Position numbers and translations under genes: made by a program. A stretch of 39,044 bases of DNA from a bacterium (lineage in GTDB: Bacteria; Armatimonadota; Chthonomonadetes; Chthonomonadales; Chthonomonadaceae), in contig JAJYCW010000023.1 in NCBI GenBank assembly GCA_021777995.1, forward strand, positions 1-39,044, read 5' to 3'. The stretch's first letter is position 1, and every line of letters begins with the position of its first letter. Shown here piece by piece: positions 9,107-17,496 of the stretch. The notes under the pieces are model-generated. The model saw nothing but the letters and a program-made list of their open reading frames with translations. It was not told where the DNA came from and searched no databases.

Positions 9107-9139
9107 GCAGGCATTGGCATGGGGATTGCCAATGCCTGC
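9107..9139 (-). terminator. Strong stem-loop after the GH16 gene
   Basis: A perfect 13-bp inverted repeat, GCAGGCATTGGCA / TGCCAATGCCTGC, with a 7-base loop. It begins 7 bases beyond the GH16 stop codon. No T-tract follows on either strand, so it may be a Rho-assisted terminator or an mRNA 3'-end stabiliser between GH16 and the beta-helix gene. Confidence 0.6.
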
Positions 9140-9145
9140 GGTTGG

Positions 9146-10969
9146 CTAGGGGATCGTTACTCTGGCACCGATGCCTTCTAACCCATTTGAGGAGTGCAGG
9201 TGCATAACAAGAACAGTGCTCGTCTTTGATGTCATTTGCGGAAACACCAAAGTCAACGCAACTGACTGGCCCACTGCGACATTGTAAGGTCCGGACGGTG
9301 CTATTGAGACAGGCGCGTTTCCTCCCAGGGATGAATTTAGGATATCAACGTTTTGTGCCGCCGCGGTACCCACATTGGTAAGACCAACTTTTACCTGGAT
9401 GTCATTGTCACTTAAGCGGGTCACATTCGTTGAGCTTACTTCTAACCGCGGGAGGTTGGACCATTGGGTGCTAAAGGTGTGGTCGCTGCTGCTAATTTTC
9501 TCACCATACATGTCGGTGGAAACAACCCGGTAGTGATATTCCATACCTGGCTTTAGGCCGGTTAAGGTCAGCGCATGGTTCTGCAGCGTCGATGGATCCG
9601 TAATCTGGTTTGAATAGTTGGTGGTAGTGCCGTAGTCAACCTCAGAAGTCGCTGGATAGGAGCTTTTCCAGTTAATTGTGGCGGCAGTGTCTGTTACGCT
9701 TGAACTCCCCACCGCGTTCAGTGACATTGCTCCTAATGGAGGATCAAGCAGCCAAAGCTGATTCGTTCCGCCCCAGAAGCTCCAGAGGTCTACTTTTCCA
9801 AGATTATAGGCCACCTCAACAGCTTTGCTCGTAGCAATTGCAGGCGAGATCCACCAGTTGTGGTTACCCTCGTCATTGAAATAATACAACTGGTTGCCGC
9901 CTGGACCACCTGTCCAGATATCCATTGGGTTGCCGTTATTCGTGTTCCAGCCTGGGACGTCGAGGAAGAGGTTATCCCAATTCCAATCTGGGTACGCTTT
10001 TATGGCATAAGAGCCATTGGTTTGCCGTTGCAGATTGAATATTTCATTTTCAGAATAGTCTGCTGGATAGATGTCTAACTGCGTTCCTGCCTTCTGGCTG
10101 TAGTTGAGTACGTCCAACGATTTGCCAGGATCGCTGACTGGAGCCAACCGGTAATTGCCGCTAGGCGGGCCGCCAATTTGCCAAACCTTTACCCACTGGC
10201 ACTTCAATTGCTGAGGGTAGTCTGATGCGACAGGATCTGGCGCCCAACCTCCAACCTGCAGATCAATGAGGAAGTACATGTTTTTCATCTGGGCAATATC
10301 TGCTGGGTCGTAAAAGCTCTTGATCAGTTTATCATCCACGTAGTAGTTAAGATGATTGGGTGTCCATTCAAATCCGTAGTTGTGCCAGCCTTGACTCAGG
10401 TTACCCCCAGTAGTAAAGTCAGAGCCAAATGATAGTGGCCCGGATGCACCCGAATAGTGGTATGTGTAATGATCATCGCTTCGGCTACCGGCGAGTTCAA
10501 ATATGTCCAGTTCAGGGGGCCAGCCGCCGTCCTGAAGCATCCAGAATGCTGGCCACGTAGAGGTAGCGGGCGGCATCTTGAACCGACCTTCAAAGTACCC
10601 GTAGTGCCAGGACTCTTTTCCGTCCGTATTAATCGTGCCGCTTGTGTAGTCGAATGGTATGTACTTGTTAAATGTGTTGCTCCAGATGCCCCACGGATTC
10701 CAGATTGACCGGCGATCTTCGGCCTGAAGCGTAAGTCCGTTATTGACGAACACTTCAGAAGGGTTCATATTTGCTTCGCCATTGTGATACGTGCCCCAAG
10801 GGTAGTTGTAGTTCCACCAGCTAGTGTTGAGTGACGTGCCCGTAAACTCATCATCAAACACTGGAACATAACCTTTGCCCGGCGGGGGTGACGCGAGGGC
10901 CGGTTTTCCTACTATCCCGGCGCTAATTGTGAACAGAGCGATTAAAGTACCTAACGTGCGTACCTTCAT
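9146..10969 (-). CDS. Secreted multidomain glycoside hydrolase family 16 enzyme
   Basis: A 607-residue secreted enzyme. Residues 1-27 are a signal peptide ending ALAS. The GH16 catalytic domain covers about 35-265 and contains ELDIFE (153-158), the ExDxxE active site with Glu153 as nucleophile, Asp155 and Glu158 as acid/base. GH16 enzymes cut beta-1,3 or beta-1,4 glucans, agar, carrageenan or related polymers by a retaining mechanism. A ricin-B-like carbohydrate-binding region follows (about 272-408, YRLAPVSDPGKSLDV to NQLWLL). Next comes a fibronectin type III-like domain (about 412-500, LTGLKPGMEYHYRVVSTD), then a CARDB-like beta-sandwich to the end. Start ATG 10969 has AGGAGA seven bases upstream. 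It sits 167 bases after a small lipoprotein gene. Exact substrate cannot be told; family and catalytic residues are clear. Confidence 0.9.
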   Translation of the reverse strand: MKVRTLGTLIALFTISAGIVGKPALASPPPGKGYVPVFDDEFTGTSLNTSWWNYNYPWGTYHNGEANMNPSEVFVNNGLTLQAEDRRSIWNPWGIWSNTFNKYIPFDYTSGTINTDGKESWHYGYFEGRFKMPPATSTWPAFWMLQDGGWPPELDIFELAGSRSDDHYTYHYSGASGPLSFGSDFTTGGNLSQGWHNYGFEWTPNHLNYYVDDKLIKSFYDPADIAQMKNMYFLIDLQVGGWAPDPVASDYPQQLKCQWVKVWQIGGPPSGNYRLAPVSDPGKSLDVLNYSQKAGTQLDIYPADYSENEIFNLQRQTNGSYAIKAYPDWNWDNLFLDVPGWNTNNGNPMDIWTGGPGGNQLYYFNDEGNHNWWISPAIATSKAVEVAYNLGKVDLWSFWGGTNQLWLLDPPLGAMSLNAVGSSSVTDTAATINWKSSYPATSEVDYGTTTNYSNQITDPSTLQNHALTLTGLKPGMEYHYRVVSTDMYGEKISSSDHTFSTQWSNLPRLEVSSTNVTRLSDNDIQVKVGLTNVGTAAAQNVDILNSSLGGNAPVSIAPSGPYNVAVGQSVALTLVFPQMTSKTSTVLVMHLHSSNGLEGIGARVTIP

Positions 10970-11064
10970 ATTATTCTCCTAGAACAGTTATCGAAGACAA
11001 GGAGGTTCTCAGTTGGCGATCCTCTGCCAAGAGAGGGACATCAAGTGTGTTTACATACTGGTCT

Positions 11065-11098
11065 CAGCGGTTTACTACCATTGTTGGTTTCACCGCTG
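11065..11098 (-). terminator. Imperfect stem-loop after the lipoprotein gene
   Basis: CAGCGGT (11065-11071) pairs with ACCGCTG (11092-11098), and an inner ACCA/TGGT pairing (11077-11080 with 11085-11088) continues the stem. It lies between the lipoprotein stop (11137) and the GH16 start (10969). It could attenuate read-through into GH16; no T-tract is present. Confidence 0.35.
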
Positions 11099-11136
11099 AA
11101 CCTGGAAGGTTGCCGCACCATCCGTGGGGCGGAAGT

Positions 11137-11430
11137 CTATTGTTGTGGTGGACCTGCGGGGGTACCCTTTTGCGGACCTCTACCGAAATTCCCTAGCATC
11201 ATGCGTGCATTCATCTCGCTGCCCTGGCCCGGACCGTTGATTAGCCATTGCTTATCGGCTGCCGAGACCTTGTTCCAGTCACCGCCAGACTCCTTGGCTA
11301 TCTGTTGAAATCTGCTTAGCGTTTGTTGTTGAGCGGGGGTATATTCGCTGTGGTGGCTACAACCAAACAACGATAACCCCAACCCAGCAATGGCGAAAAA
11401 TGATGCTGCGCGATGCACTCTGCGTACCAT
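11137..11430 (-). CDS. Small predicted lipoprotein
   Basis: A 97-residue protein. The ATG at 11430 is chosen because AGGAG lies seven bases upstream and the product then opens with a textbook lipoprotein signal: MVRRVHR, a hydrophobic stretch (FFAIAGLGLSL) and the lipobox LFGC, predicting lipidation of Cys24. The mature part is short, with QQTLSRFQQIAKESGGDW and a Gly/Pro-rich tail (RGPQKGTPAGPPQQ); no known domain is recognised. It lies 62 bases after the DUF1559 pseudopilin gene, with a stem-loop between, and upstream of the GH16 gene. Small lipoproteins of this sort are often found beside DUF1559 pseudopilin genes. A surface or periplasmic helper role is only inferred. Confidence 0.65.
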   Translation of the reverse strand: MVRRVHRAASFFAIAGLGLSLFGCSHHSEYTPAQQQTLSRFQQIAKESGGDWNKVSAADKQWLINGPGQGSEMNARMMLGNFGRGPQKGTPAGPPQQ

Positions 11431-11452
11431 GGTCTTGCTCCTAGTGAGGGGT

Positions 11453-11482
11453 GCGAGACACGAGATTAGTCTCGTGCCTCGC
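11453..11482 (-). terminator. Stem-loop after the DUF1559 gene
   Basis: GCGAG-A-CACGAGA (11453-11465), loop TTAG, TCTCGTG-C-CTCGC (11470-11482): a 13-position stem with one A/C mismatch, 10 bases after the pseudopilin stop. It overlaps the leader of the lipoprotein gene without covering its AGGAG site. It may be a terminator or a processing/stability hairpin that sets a pseudopilin-to-lipoprotein expression ratio. Confidence 0.5.
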
Positions 11483-11492
11483 ATTAGTATTT

Positions 11493-12308
11493 CTACGGTG
11501 CGTTCACAATCCAGTTTTGAGCGATGGGGGTCAGGTTTGGACCTAGCATTGCGCTCGGTCGGATCCATTTTACATGTGTATCTGCATAAAGCACGTTGGA
11601 ACCACCACCGTGTTTACGCCACGCGGTAAGCAGTGATGGTGATTTCCACCATGTAAAGGCAGCAATCTGCCATTCCTGCGTGATACCACCATGGAACTGA
11701 CCCCAGTTGTAACACCAGTCTACTTCGTTGTTTAGCCATGGCGCACAACCCCACCAGTTACCGTACCACTGCCTGTAGCCTTCAAGTAGAGCAAACAGAT
11801 TTGATGGGTATGCGATGGACGCCTGAGTTACGCTTGCCTCTCTACCGCCATTGTAGCCGCCATAGGAAAACAGACCTTGCGGATTGGATACGCCAAACAT
11901 TCCATATTCCGGTGCGATCGCGTTGGGAAGATACGACAAACCAACAGGCGGTCGGGTTGATGGTAGATGAAACTGCTGATATGTCTGATGAACAAACTGG
12001 TCATCCGGACACTGGTATACCTGCGTACTCTTGAGGTAGGGCTGAATGCAGAGTGCACTCGACCACAGGTACCAGCCAGAGCGTGCTGTAAAGTTTGCCT
12101 CAGGGTAGGTTTCGTCATAGTCTTGCGTGTACATCATCAGAGCAAGGCCAATCTGCTTCAAATTGGATCCACAAGTCGCCTGACGTGCTTTTTCCCGGGC
12201 CTGAGCAAACACCGGGAAGAGAATTGCAGCAAGAATAGCAATAATTGCGATAACAACCAGTAGCTCGATGAGCGTAAAACCCTTCGCGGATTTCTTCTGC
12301 GCGGTCAT
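11493..12308 (-). CDS. DUF1559-type pseudopilin with prepilin N-terminus
   Basis: A 271-residue protein. After MTAQKKSAK comes the type III (prepilin) signal [19 protein letters not shown], cleaved after Gly and methylated on Phe by a prepilin peptidase, followed by the amphipathic helix [13 protein letters not shown]. The globular part is DUF1559, with [21 protein letters not shown] near residue 50 and near the C-terminus [17 protein letters not shown]. The latter is a variant of the family's H-x9-DG motif, with Thr where Gly is usual. Such proteins occur in large numbers in Armatimonadota, Planctomycetes and Lentisphaerae and are presumed pilus-like or secretion pseudopilus subunits. The ATG at 12308 is preferred (GGAGA eight bases upstream) over an adjacent TTG. 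It lies directly downstream of the LacI regulator (54-base gap), suggesting co-transcription. Confidence 0.88.
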   Translation of the reverse strand: MTAQKKSAKGFTLIELLVVIAIIAILAAILFPVFAQAREKARQATCGSNLKQIGLALMMYTQDYDETYPEANFTARSGWYLWSSALCIQPYLKSTQVYQCPDDQFVHQTYQQFHLPSTRPPVGLSYLPNAIAPEYGMFGVSNPQGLFSYGGYNGGREASVTQASIAYPSNLFALLEGYRQWYGNWWGCAPWLNNEVDWCYNWGQFHGGITQEWQIAAFTWWKSPSLLTAWRKHGGGSNVLYADTHVKWIRPSAMLGPNLTPIAQNWIVNAP

Positions 12309-12362
12309 CAATGGTTTCTCCTTTAATCCAACCAGGTCTAATATGAGTGTGACCCAACACAG

Positions 12363-13367
12363 TTATGCAGTAGCGCCCTGCACAAACTGCACTGGCATAG
12401 TAGTTACTTCCGGAATTTCCGTGCCGCATACCCGCTGAATCAGCAGCGGAACGGATGCGCGAACAACCTCAACCCACGGTGCGCGAATTGTAGTAAGGTT
12501 CCAGTTACCCGGAATCACCGTGGGCAATCCGTCGAATCCAGCAATGGCTATGTCTTCTGGTACCCGTATGCCGATACTCCTGCAGTGTTCAAGTAGATGG
12601 TATGCCGTTAGATCATTCCAGCATACGGCTACCGTCGGCCGCTGCGCGTGGGGCGCAAGCAGCCATTCGAGTTCGTTGCTTGTGGGATGTTCATGGGTCA
12701 TTGGACGGTCACTCACCTCTACCTGCATGCCCAGTCGTGCTGCTTCCAGAGAAAATGCAGCAAGGCGTGCAGAAGCAGATGCCAACTGGTACGCTGGCAT
12801 TCGAAACCAGACGTGTCGGTGACCCTTGCCCCAAAGATAGTTGGCCATTTGGCGCATACCATCTGCATCGTCGACCACCACCGAGGGCAGTCCCTCTACG
12901 GCATCAACAATGGCTACAACAGGCAGGCTGGATTTCTTTAGCTTCTCTGCAAGAGGATCATCGGCGGCAGCATAAAGTATAAGTCCATCAATTTGCCCAT
13001 CAACTAGTTCAGAAACTACAGTATCCACAGGACGGCCCGCGTGAAAGCTGTGTAGAAGCAGGTCAAGTCCGTTTTCGTCACAGCCCTTATGAAGACCACC
13101 TACAATCTGGGCAGTAAATGAAATGTGCGGATTAAGGTAGCCGTGGCTTGTATAAAGACCAATAATGTTCGTGCGTTTGCTTCTAAGAGATCGCGCGATG
13201 CTGTTGGGCCTATAATTAAGATCCTTGGCTGCCTGAGTAATCCTCTCACGAGTAGCAGTGGACACACGGATCGTTCCTGCAGGGTTTTTGCCTAGCACAG
13301 CAGACACAGTTGCTGTGCTAACGCCAACTTTCGCGGCTATGTCTTTTATGGTGGAACTTCGTGCCAT
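12363..13367 (-). CDS. LacI-family transcriptional regulator
   Basis: A 334-residue LacI/GalR regulator. The N-terminal helix-turn-helix is intact (TIKDIAAKVGVSTATVSAVL, residues about 6-25), followed by the hinge helix region YRPNSIARSLRSKRT that inserts into the operator minor groove, and a periplasmic-binding-protein-like sugar sensor domain starting NIIGLYTSHG. LacI proteins dissociate from, or bind, their operators on binding a sugar. The regulator heads a leftward locus of pseudopilin, lipoprotein, GH16 and beta-helix genes, so a polysaccharide breakdown product is the likely effector (inference). Its own promoter region holds a 36-base perfect palindrome just downstream of a near-consensus promoter, pointing to autoregulation. 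Start ATG 13367 has AAGGG upstream. Confidence 0.9.
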   Translation of the reverse strand: MARSSTIKDIAAKVGVSTATVSAVLGKNPAGTIRVSTATRERITQAAKDLNYRPNSIARSLRSKRTNIIGLYTSHGYLNPHISFTAQIVGGLHKGCDENGLDLLLHSFHAGRPVDTVVSELVDGQIDGLILYAAADDPLAEKLKKSSLPVVAIVDAVEGLPSVVVDDADGMRQMANYLWGKGHRHVWFRMPAYQLASASARLAAFSLEAARLGMQVEVSDRPMTHEHPTSNELEWLLAPHAQRPTVAVCWNDLTAYHLLEHCRSIGIRVPEDIAIAGFDGLPTVIPGNWNLTTIRAPWVEVVRASVPLLIQRVCGTEIPEVTTMPVQFVQGATA

Positions 13368-13402
13368 TTAGCATCCCTTAGATCGCATTGGATCTAGCTC
13401 TA

Positions 13403-13438
13403 ATTATACGTTTAATCACGGTCGATTAAACGTATAAT
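13403..13438. promoter_or_regulatory. Double LacI-type operator palindrome
   Basis: ATTATACGTTTAATC (13403-13417), six bases, then its exact reverse complement GATTAAACGTATAAT (13424-13438). Each arm is itself a near-palindrome centred on CG (ATTAAAC|GTATAAT, one mismatch), which is the form of LacI-family operators. The pair therefore looks like two operators 21 bases apart, about two helical turns. It lies just downstream of the TATAAT box of the LacI gene, placing it at the start of the transcript. An almost identical arm recurs at 22348. Confidence 0.75.
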
Positions 13439-13447
13439 CTACTCGAT

Positions 13448-13475
13448 ATTATACAGCATTTGCGCGTATTGTCAA
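13448..13475 (-). promoter_or_regulatory. Near-consensus sigma70 promoter of the LacI gene
   Basis: On the minus strand, TTGACA (13475-13470) and TATAAT (13453-13448) are both perfect consensus hexamers with a 16-base spacer. The expected transcription start near 13441 falls at the edge of the operator palindrome, leaving a leader of about 70 bases before the LacI ATG. Such a strong promoter under a double operator implies tight repression. Confidence 0.75.
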
Positions 13476-13890
13476 GAGTACAAACATCTATTACCGATAA
13501 TAATAGTTCAGCAATTTAGCGAAGATGAGAATGAGTAGATATTAAAAAGGTTTGATAAGCAAATTAGCCAGTGCTGCTTTATTGGTTAAGCATTACGAGG
13601 TGTAAAGGATTGCAGCAGCGATCGGAAAGCGTGTACTACGTGGAAGCTGTCACCTAAGTTGCAACGTTTCTCGGGCACCAGAATTCATTGAGGCGACCAG
13701 GGTAATGCGAAGCCAGTAATGTTAATGGCACCTATCGGTTGAACGAATCTACCGAGGTAAGTAAACGTTACATGTATGTGGTTAGAATTTGTAACCGACT
13801 ACTGATTAGTAGCTGATTTACAACTTCAATGCGAGCCATAGAAAGCGCGATATGCCAAGGGTGAATTAGCCGCCTGGATCGGCAGCTAAA
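13476..13890. other. Intergenic stretch without recognised gene
   Basis: About 415 bases between the LacI promoter and the SMC stop codon. No coding frame, RNA family or repeat was recognised. The only mild feature is GTAAACGTTAC at 13761-13771, a CG-centred near-palindrome. Both flanking genes read leftward, so SMC transcripts end somewhere here, but no clear intrinsic terminator was seen. Confidence 0.4.
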
Positions 13891-16800
13891 TTAGGCGCGA
13901 TCTAGTACTACAGCCTCTGCTTCTGTGCTTAAAATGCTTTCGGTTGGTACGCGATAACTAAGTATGTGGCTCACACCCGCGACCTTCATTGAGACACCGT
14001 ACCATGTGGGTGCAGCCTCCATTGTGGCAGGATTGTGTGTAATGACCAGCACTTGGGTTTGTGAACTGAAATCCTGAAGCAAACTGATGAACCGCTCTAC
14101 ATTAGCGCCGTCCAGTGGAGCGTCAACTTCATCTAGAAGCACAAATGGGGATGGACGAACCCGCAGAAAGGCGAATAGCAGTGCCGCTGCAGTAAGTGCT
14201 CTTTCACCCCCGGATAGCAGTGCAAGACTTTGCGGCTTTTTGCCAGGGGGGTGTACCAGCACGTCAATACCGGTTTCCAATATATCGTCTGGTCGGGTTA
14301 ATACGAGGCTGGTAGTGCCACCGCCAAACAGTTTGTGAAACAGTTGCTGAAATTCACGTTGAACAGATTGAAACGTTGCAAGGAATACGTCGTGAGTGTT
14401 TGTATCAATCTCGCGTATGGTTTCGAGTAGACCCAAGCGTCCCCGTTCAAGGTCTGCCTGCTGCTCCGCTAGAAACGTAAGTCTTTCGGTGAGCCTGTCG
14501 AACTCTTCGGCAGCGCCAACGTTCACCTCGCCCATCAGCCGTATCTCGCGTCGTAGTCTTGTTACCTCAGCCGTCGCCTGTTTTTCAGGGGGAGCTTCGT
14601 CCGGCAATGTAAGGGCCTGGTCCAGTCCGATACCGTACTCTGCCAACAGGCGTTGGGATGCCTGGCTTAACACCATCTCAAGGCGAGCCAATCGCATTTC
14701 GGTAGAATGAAGGTCTTCGGTGATCTTTTCCCGACGTACCTGTACCTCACGGGCCTGACGGCTATTCGCGGCGAACTCCTCCGCGATCGCTGTGCGATAT
14801 GTTCGCGCACTTGCTTCCTGTGCGTCAGCACTGCTGCAATCTGCGCTTGCTTGCGCGATTTGATTTCGAACCCGCTCCATTTCTGCAGCAGCGTCTATCC
14901 CGGTCGTCCCTAGACCTGTCAAGGCAGCCTGTTTGTTCGCAATCGTTAGCTGAATGGCTGCCAGGGCCTCGCGCTCCGTCTTCAGTGAGTGCTCTAATCC
15001 TCGTAATCTTGCATGTAGCTGGCCCGTTTGAACCTCTAGTGCTACTGTCTCGGCTCGCGAGGTATCGCGCCTTGCCGCTTGAGCTGCGCTGCGCAGCTGC
15101 AAGTCGGAGTATGCATTGTCTTCCTCATCGTTATCGGCTTGGGCTACCGCCTCCGACTGGCCGAGTCGTGCAAGTTGCTCGTCGCAATCAACCTGCTTCG
15201 AGGCAAGCTCTGCAAGTTTCTGGCGCACCTGCTGTTCCTGTCGCATTAACCGGTGAAGATCGCTGTGTGTGGCGTTAAGTTGGCTGGAAAGGATGGCTTC
15301 CCGCTTGTCGAGTTCTGTTGCGGATTTGGTGACCTGTGCGAATTTCTCGTCAAGCTCGGTACATCGTTGCCGAGCGAAGCTCTCCCGCGCGAGCGCAGCG
15401 TTCAGCTGTTCGGTAAGAGCAGGAAGCCGCTTTGCCAGGTCATCTATCTCTCCCTTACGGCCTAGCAAGTGGCTACCGCGGCCCTGTAGCGAACCTCCTG
15501 TAAGGGCACCCCCAGGTGTTATGACTTCGCCTTCCAGCGTGACCAATCGTGACCACCCTGAAAGCCGACGGGATGCATCTAACGCGGCATCTAACGTGGT
15601 GGCAATGAGCGTGCGGCCCAATAGAAGTGCGGCAGCTGGATGATATCGCCTGTCGAACGTTACAAGGTCTAGGGCTGTTCCTTCCAGGCCATTTTCAGGC
15701 CGAACCGATAGGACAGACGGAGGGCGAAGAAGGGGAAGGGGGAGGAAGGTTACCCTGCCTGCGCGATGGGCTTTCAACCATTGAATGCCTGCACGACTCT
15801 CTTGTTCTGTGTGAGTCACAACGTCTTGCAGACTACCGCCTAACGCTACCTCAACTGCAATCCTATACTTCTCGGGAACCTCAAGCAGCTCTACCAACGG
15901 CTCATAGAATCCTTGAAGGTCGCCACGTTTTACCGCATCTAGTACTGCCTTTACTCCCTGGTAGAAGCCATCGTGGCTCTGCTGCAACTCTTGAAGTGTC
16001 TGCAGTCGTGCATGTTGTTCTGCAGACTTGCGCCGCAGTTGATCGACCTGTTCTCGTGCGCTGGCAATCTCCAGATTTGCAACGGCCAATTCATCGTTGA
16101 TTGAGGTTACTGTCTTGCGATGTTCGGAAGCTTGCGACCTTAGTTCGTTTATTTCGTTTTCAAGTTCAAGGTGGCGTTGAGTATGGGCGGCGGTTTGCTC
16201 GGAAAGCGACAGGATCTCTTCCTCCAGCCGATTCCGCTCTCTCATTATGTTCTCTAACCGAAGCTGCTCAGTGGCAAGGCGTCGTTGAAAATCAGATCGT
16301 TCTCGTTCTCTGCGCAGTCGAAGCGACTGGTGATTTTCTATTTCCTTAAGTGTCTGCCGCAGTGATTCTTCCTGGTCCCGAAGATCGCGGCCCGCTGCAG
16401 CCCATTTTGCACTCAACTCCCGGTGTAATACGGTTGTTTCTTCCAGGTCCGCCTCGTCAGTGGTGATAACTGTTACCTGGCGTTCTGCTTGTTGCTGTAA
16501 CTGTTCTAATTCTGCAGTAATCTGCTCTCGCCCTACTGTTGCTGATCGTACGCGTTCCTGTAACAGAGCAAACTGTGAGTTGAGCTGTTCGTGGAACCTT
16601 GCAGTCTCCATCTGCAGCTTCTGTGCTTTACCTAAGGCAGCCTCCGCATCCTGCATCCGTAAATCTGCATCTTCCGACAGCCGTTCAAACCTTATCAATT
16701 GGCCATCCAGATCTAAAAGGTCCGACTGTATCGCTTCTCGTTCTTCACGTGTAGCCGCGAGTTCATAATCCGACCGTTGTATCTCAGCAACGAGGATACC

Positions 16801-17481
16801 TATTTCGATCTGTGATAGGTCATTTTTGAGTTGTATATATCGCGCCGCAGCTTTCGCCTGTCTCTCCAGGGGCTCCCGCTGCCGGTTTAGTTCTGCGAGG
16901 ATATCGGAAACGCGCTGCAAATTGGTCTCGGCTGCTTCAAGGCGACGGAGTGCCTCACGCTTTTTCACGCGATACTTTTTTATGCCTGCTGCTTCCTCAA
17001 ATAGCTCTCGACGGTCCTCCGACTTTGCAGAAAGTACGGCGTCGATCTCATGCTGTCCAACAACGGAGTATGCGCCGCGCCCCATGCCAGTGTCGAGAAA
17101 CAGTTCAGTGATGTCACGAAGTCGCACGGCTGCGCCATTTAGCAGGTACTGGCTCTCACCGGACCGAAAGATTCGGCGAGTGATGACCACTTCAGAAAAA
17201 TCTACCGGCAGCTGTCCGTCCTGGTTATCGATGGTAAGGCGCACTTCCGCCATACCTAGCGCCTTGCGCGTATCGGAACCTGCAAATATTACGTCTTGAG
17301 CTTTATCACCTCTTAACAGCCGCGGATTCTGCTCTCCTAACACCCACAGAAGCGCGTCTACGATGTTGCTCTTGCCCGAGCCGTTTGGGCCAACAATTGC
17401 GGTTAGGCCGTCGCCTATTTCCACTTCTGTTTTGTCGGCAAACGTCTTAAAGCCTAAAAGGTGCAGCCGTTTTAGTTGCAA
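13891..17481 (-). CDS. smc: Chromosome segregation protein SMC
   Basis: A 1196-residue SMC ATPase, normal length for the bacterial family. It has the Walker A GPNGSGKS at residues 31-38 and the following QxxxLLRG-type loop. Long coiled coils flank a central hinge (about 505-660, with GGSLQDVVTH and GGALTGGS). Near the C-terminus are the ABC signature LSGGE (1089-1093) and Walker B VLLDEVDAPLD. SMC forms a ring with ScpA/ScpB and organises and segregates newly replicated chromosomes. The start is a TTG at 17481: the N-terminus MQLKRLHLLGFKTFADKTE matches the family exactly, no ATG occurs near it, and AGGAA lies six bases upstream. It begins 15 bases after the redoxin stop, so it is probably the last gene of a four-gene operon. 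scpA and scpB are not in the window. Confidence 0.95.
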   Translation of the reverse strand: MQLKRLHLLGFKTFADKTEVEIGDGLTAIVGPNGSGKSNIVDALLWVLGEQNPRLLRGDKAQDVIFAGSDTRKALGMAEVRLTIDNQDGQLPVDFSEVVITRRIFRSGESQYLLNGAAVRLRDITELFLDTGMGRGAYSVVGQHEIDAVLSAKSEDRRELFEEAAGIKKYRVKKREALRRLEAAETNLQRVSDILAELNRQREPLERQAKAAARYIQLKNDLSQIEIGILVAEIQRSDYELAATREEREAIQSDLLDLDGQLIRFERLSEDADLRMQDAEAALGKAQKLQMETARFHEQLNSQFALLQERVRSATVGREQITAELEQLQQQAERQVTVITTDEADLEETTVLHRELSAKWAAAGRDLRDQEESLRQTLKEIENHQSLRLRRERERSDFQRRLATEQLRLENIMRERNRLEEEILSLSEQTAAHTQRHLELENEINELRSQASEHRKTVTSINDELAVANLEIASAREQVDQLRRKSAEQHARLQTLQELQQSHDGFYQGVKAVLDAVKRGDLQGFYEPLVELLEVPEKYRIAVEVALGGSLQDVVTHTEQESRAGIQWLKAHRAGRVTFLPLPLLRPPSVLSVRPENGLEGTALDLVTFDRRYHPAAALLLGRTLIATTLDAALDASRRLSGWSRLVTLEGEVITPGGALTGGSLQGRGSHLLGRKGEIDDLAKRLPALTEQLNAALARESFARQRCTELDEKFAQVTKSATELDKREAILSSQLNATHSDLHRLMRQEQQVRQKLAELASKQVDCDEQLARLGQSEAVAQADNDEEDNAYSDLQLRSAAQAARRDTSRAETVALEVQTGQLHARLRGLEHSLKTEREALAAIQLTIANKQAALTGLGTTGIDAAAEMERVRNQIAQASADCSSADAQEASARTYRTAIAEEFAANSRQAREVQVRREKITEDLHSTEMRLARLEMVLSQASQRLLAEYGIGLDQALTLPDEAPPEKQATAEVTRLRREIRLMGEVNVGAAEEFDRLTERLTFLAEQQADLERGRLGLLETIREIDTNTHDVFLATFQSVQREFQQLFHKLFGGGTTSLVLTRPDDILETGIDVLVHPPGKKPQSLALLSGGERALTAAALLFAFLRVRPSPFVLLDEVDAPLDGANVERFISLLQDFSSQTQVLVITHNPATMEAAPTWYGVSMKVAGVSHILSYRVPTESILSTEAEAVVLDRA

Positions 17482-17496
17482 TGAGAGTTCCTGAAT

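Noticed and set aside
13761-13771. GTAAACGTTAC as a LacI-type operator
   Set aside because: The sequence is not a true palindrome, shares little with the operator arms at 13403-13438, and lies about 290 bases upstream of the promoter.
14799-15278. Long open frames antisense to smc
   Set aside because: They oppose coiled-coil coding sequence of a full-length SMC and have no ribosome binding sites or family resemblance.
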